From Acidobacteriota bacterium (GTDB lineage: Bacteria; Acidobacteriota; Terriglobia; Terriglobales; Acidobacteriaceae), in the NCBI GenBank assembly GCA_021779935.1, contig JAJXZT010000049.1:62001-126000 (forward strand): 64,000 nucleotides of DNA, in the 5' to 3' direction. The notes beneath the pieces are model-generated. The model ran no database searches. It was given only the letters and a program-made list of their open reading frames with translations, and was not told where the DNA came from. Numbering within the stretch: the first letter of the stretch is position 1; the number at the start of each line of letters is the position of its first letter. This document shows, one piece after another, positions 18,217 to 28,300 of this stretch. A program made the translations under genes and the position numbers.

Positions 18217-18591
18217 TTACTTTGAACATGGATGATCAGTACTTCCGCCGCAAGGCACCGCAGGGCCCTGTTCGGTTGTTACGGTCCCTTTTATATTTTC
18301 CCCCTGTATGGTCAGCCACATCAGGTTGTACATGTCGAAGCGGGGATTGCCGTAATCTTGGCCCTGCTTCGGTTTCGTCATATGGCCCCACACAGCTTGA
18401 CTCGGATTGTAGCGACCCATAAGCGAGTACCAGAGGTTTTTCGGAGTCATTCCAGGCCAGAACCATCCGGTGTTGGCAAGTTTGAACTGCTTCAGGATTT
18501 TCTGCCCGGTGCCCCATATCTGGCCGCCTCTGTTGGCGGACAGATGTGGGAAGAAACAAAGCCGCGCGCAGCGCGTCCGAGATTCTAGCAA
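18217..18591 (-). pseudogene. C-terminal fragment of a large protein, possible RHS toxin tip
   Basis: The distal part of the frame reads as a genuine protein tail (FKLANTGWFWPGMTPKNLWY, SLMGRYNPSQAVWGHMTKPK, FDMYNLMWLTIQGENIKGTV) with aromatic-rich composition, ending at 18217. No start codon or upstream domain is evident; the proximal residues are low quality and run toward the tRNA gene. With the RHS core fragment and small membrane protein in the same interval, a detached toxin tip is plausible, but the fold is not recognised. Confidence 0.4.
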
Positions 18592-18633
18592 TGAGGGAAC
18601 GATCGCGAAAGGATGGAGTGAAAGCTCGATTTT

Positions 18634-18713
<80 letters not shown>

Positions 18714-19391
18714 ACGCTTGTGCAGGCGCGGCGATTGCCGCGTGACATTCATTATTATAACAGACCAACATCTTCATGTGGCGGCTCCGGCCGTTGTGGG
18801 TTCGAAATAGGATTTTCGCGGTTTTGGCCCGGAACACCGTGTTGAATCCCATGCCTGCCTGCCGCAGTCGCCAGTTTGCGTCGCGTCTCAAGCCATCGCG
18901 TATCGGGTCTTGTCATGTATCCTCCAGACACTCGGCTCCCGGTCAACTTCCGGCACCCAGCGTTGAAGGAATTCCTCTTGCCTCCACGCACTACCCATGG
19001 CAGGAAAGTACCTATAGCTCGCGGAAATGTCACATTGGTGCCACATCTCGCATTGTTGTTTTCATTGTTGACGTCACTCTCCGTTACGGCTAAAGTTTCG
19101 CCATCAGGTGTTGTGGGGTTCAAGCTTACAAACCATTAGGTTCCGGCAGCGCAGCTTAGCTGTGCCTTGCGGTTGGGCGTGTTCCCCGGCGTTTCGCAGT
19201 TGAGTGCTTTGGTTCTGTGCGTGTCATTGTGTCGGGCTGGGCGGGCAATATCTCGCCATCGGCCTGCTTGATCTGACCCAGGAGTTTCTCTCAACTTTTT
19301 CGCTCGCCGTTGTCGCCGTCTTGTGAGCGGATGACAGGAACCGTTCCTTCGGGACGAAATCGCGAAGCCCCACTTCGTTTTGGATTACGCC
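18714..19391. other. intergenic region before the giant secreted protein gene
   Basis: About 680 bases with no gene I can support: open frames on both strands are short, overlapping and without recognisable content. I looked for a riboswitch-like core, including the GEMM (c-di-GMP) signature, and saw none. It presumably holds the promoter of the 19392 gene, but no clear -35/-10 pair stands out. Confidence 0.4.
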
Positions 19392-22300
19392 ATGTCCGCA
19401 AATCTTCTTGCCACTGCTTCTGCCATTCGCAGCAAGGTCGTTTCCGTTTGTCTCCTGTCAGCCCTGCTTCTTCTGGCTGCGCCCACGCTCTCCGCGCAGA
19501 CGGCGCATTTCAGTTACGCACAGCAGACGATAGGGAGCGGATTGAGCTTTCCCGCCAGCGTGGCGGAGGACAGTAGCGGGAATGTTTTTATCGCCGATTA
19601 CAGTAACGGCCGTGTGCTGAAAGAGACGCCCTCGGGGAGCGGCTACACGCAAACCACGATTGGAAGCGGCTTTTCGATTCCCGTTGGAGTCGCCGTGGAC
19701 AGCAGTGGAAATGTTTATGTCTCCGATAACGGTCTAAACGAGGTGGTCAAGGAGACGCTTTCCGGAGGCACATACACGCAGAGCACGATTGCCAGTGGCT
19801 TTGCGGGATCCCTGGGCGTGGCGGTGGACAGCAGCGGGAATGTATATACCTCCGACAGGTCCGGGAAGGTGTTCAAGGAGACACCGTCGGGCGGCAGCTA
19901 CACGCAGACAGTGATCCTTACCGGCTTCAGTAATCCCGTGGGTTTGGCGGTGGATGGGAGCGGGAACCTCTATGTTGGCGACGGAATCACCAACCAAGTA
20001 ACGAAAGAGATATGGAACGGCTCCGGTTACACGCAGATGACGGTGGGCAGCGGCCTGAACAGTCCTGGCGGTGTGGCGGTGGATGGGAACGGGAATGTCT
20101 ATATTGCCGATTACTACAACAAACGCGTGCTGAAGGAAACTCTTTCCAGCGGCGTGTACACACAAACGACGCTCATAGGCGGCTTGGGCGGACCTGAAGG
20201 GGTTGGGGTAGATGGAGACGGAAACGTCTTTGTTGCTGATTCAGCTGGCAACCAAGTGCTGAAACTGTCGACGGCAGGGGTCGATTTTGGCTCGGTTGCC
20301 GTCGGAGCCAGCTCTTCGGCCGTCTCGCTTACGTTTACGTTCGATTCCTCCGGCTTCGGTGTCCCGCTCAAGGTTGTGACGCAGGGCGCTACTGGCCAGG
20401 ACTTTACCGATGCAGGCACGGGAACCTGCACGACGCACGGTACCAGTTACGCATACAGCACGGGCACCACCTGCACGGTGAATGTCATCTTCAGTCCGAA
20501 ATATGCCGGTCTGCGAGAAGGGGCGGCTGTGCTGGAGGACTCCAGCGGCGCTCCTATTGCCACGGCCTATGTCTATGGCATCGGCACGGGACCGCAGGTG
20601 GTATTCGAGCCGGGGACGCAGTCGGTCCTGTTTAACAGCGGATTGTCCCTTCCCGCCGGTGTGGCGGTGGATGGCAGCGGGAACATCTATATCTCCGATG
20701 AAAGCAATAGTCGGGTGCTGAAGGAGACACCGTCCGGTGGCGGCAGCTATACGCAGACGACGGTTGGCAGCGGCCTTAATGGGCCCTTTGGCGTGGCGGT
20801 AGACGGCAGCGGGAACGTTTACATCGCCGACACAAATAACAACCGCGTGTTGAAGGAGACGCCGTCCGGCAGTGGCTACACGCAGACGACGATCGGCAGT
20901 GGCTTCAACCAGCCTGCGTATCCGGTGGTGGACGGCAGGGGAAACCTCTATTTCTCCGATTTTGGAAACAATAGGGTGATTGAGGAGACGCCATCCGGAG
21001 GGGGCAGCTACACCCAGACGACGCTCTTTACCGGATTGAACGGTCCCATTGGCGTGGCGCTGGATAATGGCGGAAATATTTATATTGCCCAAGCTAATGG
21101 TAATGACGTGTTGAAGGAGACACCGTCCGGTGGCGGCAGCTACACGCAGACGACGGTTGTCAGCGGCTTGAACTCACCCTACGGCCTAGCGGTGGATAGC
21201 AGCGGGAGCCTCTATATCGCCGATTCATTGAATAATCGGGTGGTGAAAGAGTCACCGTCCGGAGGGGGCAGCTACACGCAGACGACAATCGGTAGCGGCT
21301 TGAACGCTATTTTTGGCGTGGGATTGGATAGCAGCGGGAACGTTTACATAGCCGATTCATACAATAATCAGGTGCTGGAAGTCAATGTTGCCACACTGCC
21401 GTCACTCACATTTGCCTCGACTGCAGTGGGTACTACGAGCAGCGACAGTCCGCAGACGGTGACGCTGGATAACATCGGCAATGCGGCGCTGACATTCCCC
21501 ATTCCTGGTGCGGGTAATAATCCCAGCATCGCGGCAGGCTTCGACCTTGACAATAGCTCCACGTGTCCGCAACTCTCTTCCAGTTCCGGAAGCGCAGGAA
21601 CGCTTGCCGCGGGAGCGAGTTGTACGGACGTAATCAACTTCACGCCGGTTAGCGGCGGCAACATAATCGGCTCTCTGAGCATTACGGACACGAACCTGAA
21701 CGCCAGTCCAAGCGTGACGCAGACGATTTCGCTGAGCGGCACGGCAACGCAGGCATCGCAGACGATTACGTTCACGCCTCCGGCGACGCCGATTACGTTC
21801 ACCACATCGCCGATTACGTTGTCGGCGAGCGCGAGCTCGGGGCTGCCGATCACGTTCACGGTGACGTCCGGACCGGCGACTGTCACTGGCGATCAGTTGA
21901 CGTTAACGGGAATCGGGACAGTGGCGGTGACGGCATCGCAGGCAGGAGACGCGGAGTACTTACCCGCAACGTCGGTGTCGAACAGCATCGTCGTCAACCA
22001 GGCGACTACTTCGACGGCGCTTGCGGTTTCGTCGAACTCAATCGCCGGCGGCAGTGTGCTCACGCTGACGGCCACGGTGATTTCAGGTGGAAACAATGTT
22101 GCTCCCGGGCTGGTGTCTTTCTACGAGCGGAGCACCTACGGAGCGAACACGGTCAACACACCGCTGTACACGGCGGAGCTCGTGAACGGTGCAGCAACCT
22201 ACAAGCTCTTTCCCGGCGTTGGCGCACGCACGTACTTTGCGAAGTTCCGTGCCACCACGGACTTTGCGAAGAGTGTCTCATCGATCCAGACCGTCACGGT

Positions 22301-25300
22301 GACGGGGGCAGCAACCGCGACAACAACCACGATCCAGTCGTCGGGAGGTGCAGGGGCATATACGCTGACGGCCACGGTGGCGGGCACGAACCTGCTTGCG
22401 CCGCCGACGGGGAACGTGTCGTTCCTCGATATGAGCAACGGCAACCTGTCGCTTGGCACGGCTGCGCTGTCCGGTGCAAACGTCAACGCGAATGCTGCTC
22501 CGGCCTCAGCTTTCCCCGTCGGACAACCAGCAACTGCCGTTGCGGTCGCCGATGTTAATGGCGATGGCATTCCGGACCTTATCGTCGCGAACTTAACGCT
22601 CGGTCCGGACGGAGTGTCGGTTCTTTTGGGCAATGCCGATGGGACGTTCCAGCCAGCGGTGAATTACAACACAGGGTCTGCTCCGTGCGCCATGGCGATC
22701 GCCGACTTCAACGGCGATGGTTATCCGGATATCGCGGTTGTGGATGAAGACTCCGACACGGTCACAATCCTTTTGAATAACGGCAATGGGACCTTCACAT
22801 TGAAGAGTTCGCCGGCAACCGGGCACATGCCGATCTCAGTGGTCGCGGGCGACTTCAACGGCGATGGCATCGTCGACCTGGCGGTTTCCAACAACAACTT
22901 GAGCGGGACAGGTTCGGTCAGCATTTTGATCGGAAACGGCGACGGGACATTCCATACAGCGGTGCCGTACGCGATCCATGACCAGCCGACGCAGATCGTC
23001 GCGGGCGACTTTAATGGCGATGGCATCACCGATCTCGCAGTGGCGGACGCTGCGCCAACGGCCAACGATGTCTCGATCCTGCTCGGCAACGGCGACGGTA
23101 CGTTCACTGTGCAATCCACCTATCCAGCGGCCGGTACGCATCCCAACTCGCTGGCAGTGGGCGACTTCAACAACGACGGCAAGCTCGATCTTGCCGTGGC
23201 CAACATCACGTCGCAAAACGTGACGATACTGCTGGGCAACGGAAATGGGACGTTTACGACAACGCCGTCATCCCCGACGACGGGCGCCGGACCGTTTGCC
23301 ATTGTGAGCGGCGATTTCAACCACGATGGCAAGCCGGACCTGGCCGTGGTCAATTCCGGAGACAATACGGTCAGCGTACTGGGAGGCAATGGCGACGGCA
23401 CGTTCCGCGCGGGAGTGACCTTCGCTGTCGGCGGGACGCCAACCGGAGTGGCCGCAGGCGACTTCAATGGCGACGGTATGCTCGACGTCGTGACCGCAAA
23501 CCGTGACGACTGGGACGTTACTGTCCTGTTGAACACGTCGACCGTAAGCGCGACCGCAACCCTTAACAACGTCTCGATTCCCGGCGGCGGAACGCACAAC
23601 ATCGCGGCCAGTTATCCCGGCGACACCAACAATACGGCGAGCAGTTCCTCTACAATCTCGCTGACCGGGACGCCGATTTCGACCACTACCAGCATCAGTG
23701 TTTCCCCGGCCACCACAGTGCCCACCGGTGTATCTCTTCAACTGAGCGCCGCCGTCGCACCTTTCCCGGCCGACAACTACGCGGCCACCGGAGCCATCGT
23801 CTACTACGACGGCGCGACCTTACTGGGCACCGCATCGGTGGGCGCTCCTTCGATTTCCGTCACGCTTGCTCCTGGTGCGCACACCCTTACGGCGACGTAT
23901 GTTGGCGACACGAATTTCGCGACCAGTACTTCCGGCACCGCCGCCGTCGACATTCTTCCGCCCGCAGCGGCCTTCCCAAATACAGCCGTCGGCGCGACAT
24001 CTTCCCAGCAGACCGTTACGCTCTACTTCACGACCGGAGGAACGCCCGCAACCATCAATGTGCTGACAGAGGGCGCGCCGAACCTGGACTTCAAGCAGGT
24101 ATCCGGCGGCACGTGTTCGACCAGCACGGCGTACACCGCCAGCCAGATCTGCACGGCGAACGTGACCTTCAGCCCGTCGGCGCCTGGCCCGCGCTCGGGA
24201 GCAGTAGTGCTCCGGGATGGCAGCGGGAATGTGCTCGCCATGGCGTATCTGAACGGCGTGGGGCAGGGACCGCAGGTGGTATTCGATCCTGGCGCGCCAT
24301 CTACCCTCGCAAATGGGTTCAGTGTTCCTGATGGCTTGGCAATGGATGGTGCAGGAGACATTTATGCCTCATCCGCCGGCTCCAACAACGTCATAAAGAT
24401 CGCGGCCGGTACCGGCACGAAGTCGACCGTAGCTACCTCGGGAACCACCGTTTATAGCGTGGCCGTAGATGGTGCCGGCAATGTGTTCTACACCAATCAG
24501 TCCGGAACAAAGGTATGGGAAGTCGACGCGGCTACCGGGGCCGTATCTTCCCTGGCTTTTAGCGGACTGAACTCTCCTTTGGGAATCGCCGTGGACAACG
24601 CCGGAGATGTTTTCGTCTCGGATTTCAGCAATGATAATGTTGTGGAACTGCCGTGGGGGGGAAGCGGATATGGAGCGCAGCGGTTCGTCGTCGGCGGGCT
24701 GAATGGCCCGGTTGGTTTGGCGCCGGACAACCTGGGGAACATCTACGTGGCGGACTCCCAGAACAATCGCGTCATCAAAGTAAACGTATCTACTGGTTCC
24801 TACACCGCGATTGGCTCCGGATTCAATACTCCCCGTGTTCTTGGCTTGGACGCGGCGGGCGATCTGTACATCGGTGAATCCGGTACGGGTCTGTTGAGTG
24901 AGGTGGAGGCTGGCAGCGGAACTCAAACAACGGTGGCCAGTGGGCTTGGCATTCTCACGGGACTCATCGTCGATCCCCAGGGAAACCTGTATTCCTGCTC
25001 GGAGCTCGCCAGCACCGTCCTTAAATTCGACCGCACCACGCCGCCGTCGTTGACCTTCGCGGCCACGCATGCGGGCTTTACAAGTTCGGACAGTCCGCAG
25101 ACGGTGACGCTGGACAACATCGGCAATGCGGCGTTGACATTCCCCGTGCCAGGCTCGGGAAACGCCCCAACCATCTCCAGCGGATTCACTCTTTCCAACA
25201 CGAGTACGTGTGCGCAGCTCACGAGTTCGTCGGGCTCCAGTGGCAGCTTGAGCTCGGGTTCCGTCTGTACGTACCTCGTGACCTTCAGCCCGACCGTGGC

Positions 25301-28300
25301 CGGTGCTAATAACGGAACGCTGGTCATCGGCGACAACTCGCTCAATGCGAGCCCGAGCACAACGCAAAGCATTTTGCTGAGCGGCCCGGGATTGCCCGGG
25401 CCCGCGGCACAGTTTGTAGTCTCGGCCCCGGCGACGGCATTGGTCGGTATCCCGTTCAATATCACGGTGACCGCCTACGATGCCTACAACAACTTGGTCA
25501 GCACTTACAACGATACGGTGCACTTCACATCCACCGACGCGAGCGCGCTGCTGGAGGCATATACGACGCTGACAAGCGGGACGGGCACGTCCTTGGCCGA
25601 GCTGGTTACCCCCGGCACGCAGACCATTACGGCGACCGATACCGTCAGCGCTGCCATCACCGGAACTTCGGGCAATATCACCGCCGTGATTCCGAACTTC
25701 GTCGTGACCGTTCCTACCGATACCACGTCGGGGACGGCGTCGAACTGCACCGTCCAAAACCTGCCGGGCGCGTTGCCCGACGCAAACTGCAGCCTGCGCG
25801 ATGCCATTGCCGCGGCGGACGCGGTTAGCACCGCCACCGTCACGCCTACAATCACGTTTGCCTCGTGGCTCACCGGCGGCCGAGCGGCGACAATTACACT
25901 TGCGAACGGCTACCTCGACCTGGCGAAGAACGTCAAAATCACCGGCCCCGGCGCATCGCTGCTGAACGTCTCCGGCAACAATGCGTCGAACGTGTTCACC
26001 GTGGAAAGCGGCGTAACCGCGTCGATCACGGGCCTCACGATCGAAAACGGCAAAGCCGGGTTCTCCGGTGGTGGCGTGTCGAATCAGGGGACGCTGACGC
26101 TGTCGAGCTGCTCGGTTTCCAACAACAGTGCATCTGAGGGCGGCGGAATCTACAACACAGGCACGCTGACGATCAGCGGGTGTACTCTCAGCGGTAACAG
26201 TGCGATCGCCCTCGGTGGATTCCTCGTCAACACTGGTACGGCCACCATATCCACGAGCACAATCAGCGGAAACACCGTCCCCAGCACAGGCGACGATGCG
26301 GGCATCTACGTCTTTGCGGATACGGGACAGACCGCAGCGTTGACGCTGACCGAGAGCACGGTGAGCGGAAACTCAGGCGGCAAGGGGGTGATTGACGCGT
26401 GGTCGCAAAATGGGGGCAATGCCGTGCCCGGAACGATCACCGCTCATTTCACCAACGACACCATAGCCGGGAACAATTGCGATTGGGGAGTGGGTGCGTA
26501 CGCCCTGAACAATTCGACGCAGAGCACGACCTTCCATGGCACGGTTGTTGCGGGGAACAGCGGCAGCCAGTTCACGACCGAGGGCAGCGGCGCGTCCATC
26601 ACCTCCGGCGGCTACAACCTGTTCAGCGATACGAGCTTCGATTCGTACAAAGTTGCCAGCGATATCACCTCGACCGATCCGGTGCTCTCCGCTCTGGGAA
26701 ACTACGGCGGCTCGACGCAGACGATGGCGCTGCTGCCTGGCAGCCCGGCCATCGATGTGGGCGATCCGACGGACAACTCGAACGACCAGCGCGGCGATGC
26801 CGTCTACAACACGGTGCGCGATATCGGCGCCTTCGAGAGCCAGGGCTTCTCCCTGACCAAGATTTCCGGTGATAGCCAGACGATTACGGCGGGAACGGCC
26901 TTTGGGAGTCCGCTGGTTGTTGGCGTGACGGCGAACAACGCGGCGGAGCCGGTCAGCGGCGGCGTCGTTACGTACACCGCGCCCGCGACCGGAGCCAGTC
27001 TCTCTCCGGCAACCTCCACGGTGACGATCGCCAGCGGAAAGGCATCGCTGACGGCGACGGCCAACAACGTGGACGGAACTTACAACGTGACAGCCAGCGC
27101 GGTCGGTGCGCCGTCTCCAGTGACCTTCTCTGAAACGAACCAGCAGATTACAACCTCGCTGACGCCGACGGTGATGCCTTCCGCTACCTTTGACTACGGC
27201 GCACCAGCGCCGGCCATCAGTGTTGCGCTCACGCCTTCGAACGCGACGGGTATTACGGCCTCAGACTTCACGGCAACGCTGGACGGAACGACGGCGCTGA
27301 CCGTTACGGCGGGCACTGGAAACACCTACAACATCGTGCTGCCGTCGACACCGCTGTCGGTGGGTGGGCACTCCATCCAGGTTGCGTTTGCCGGGACAGT
27401 TACCTACAAGACCTCGAACACGACCATCAACCTGACGGTGAACCAGGCCACTTCGTCGGTCAGCGGAACAACTCCGACCATGACCTACGGACAGACCGGT
27501 TCGTCCACCATTACCGTGGCCGGCGAGTTCAGCGGCGCGGGCATCGCCGTTCCGAGCGGAACGGTGACATACGCGATCGACGGTGGCGCAACGCAATCGG
27601 CCACGCTGACGAGCGGCTCGGCGACCATCTCCGTCCCGATTCTCTCGGCGGGCGCGCACTCCATTGTCCTCAGCTATGGTGGTGATACGAACTACCAGTC
27701 CAGCACCGGCACCGTGAACTTCACCGTCGCCAAGGCGGCTCTCACCGTCACCGCCGACAACGCTTCGAAGACCTACGGCGATGTCGATCCAACGTTGACC
27801 GCCACCATCACCGGCTTTGTGAATGGCGATACGGCTTCGGTGGTTAACGGCAGCGCCTCGCTCAGTGCTAGCGGCACGGCGGGCGCGACGCGTCCGGCGG
27901 GTACGTACACCATCACGCCCACGCTCGGAACGCTAACCGCGTCGAACTACACGTTTACAACCTTCAACACCGGTACGCTGACCGTGAACCAGGCAGCGTT
28001 GACGGTCACAGCCGACAACAAGTCGAAGACTTACGGCGATGTCGATCCAACGTTGACCTCCACCATCACCGGCTTTGTCAACGGCGAGACGGCGTCAGTG
28101 GTTAGCGGCAGCGCCTCGCTCAGTGCTAGCGGCACGGCGGGTGCGACGCGTCCGGCAGGTACGTACACCATCACGCCGACGCTCGGGACACTGACTGCGT
28201 CGAACTACACGTTTACAACCTTCAACACCGGTACGCTGACCGTGAACCAGGCAGCGTTGACCATCACCGCCAACAACCAGACTCGCGTCTATGGGGTTGC

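Noticed and set aside
18714-19391. Possible GEMM/c-di-GMP riboswitch before the giant surface-protein gene
   Set aside because: The conserved core (GGCAAACC with the paired GGACGCAAAGC-type segment) is absent on both strands; only unrelated short G-rich runs occur.
19500-21400. Regularly spaced short repeats that could suggest a CRISPR array
   Set aside because: The repeats are in-phase codons of NHL/propeller blades with varied spacing and sequence. There is no constant repeat-spacer pattern and no cas gene.
24369-25757. A 462-codon minus-strand frame inside the giant gene
   Set aside because: It lies opposite repetitive Ig/NHL coding sequence, is biased to G, R and A, and shows no signal or domain.
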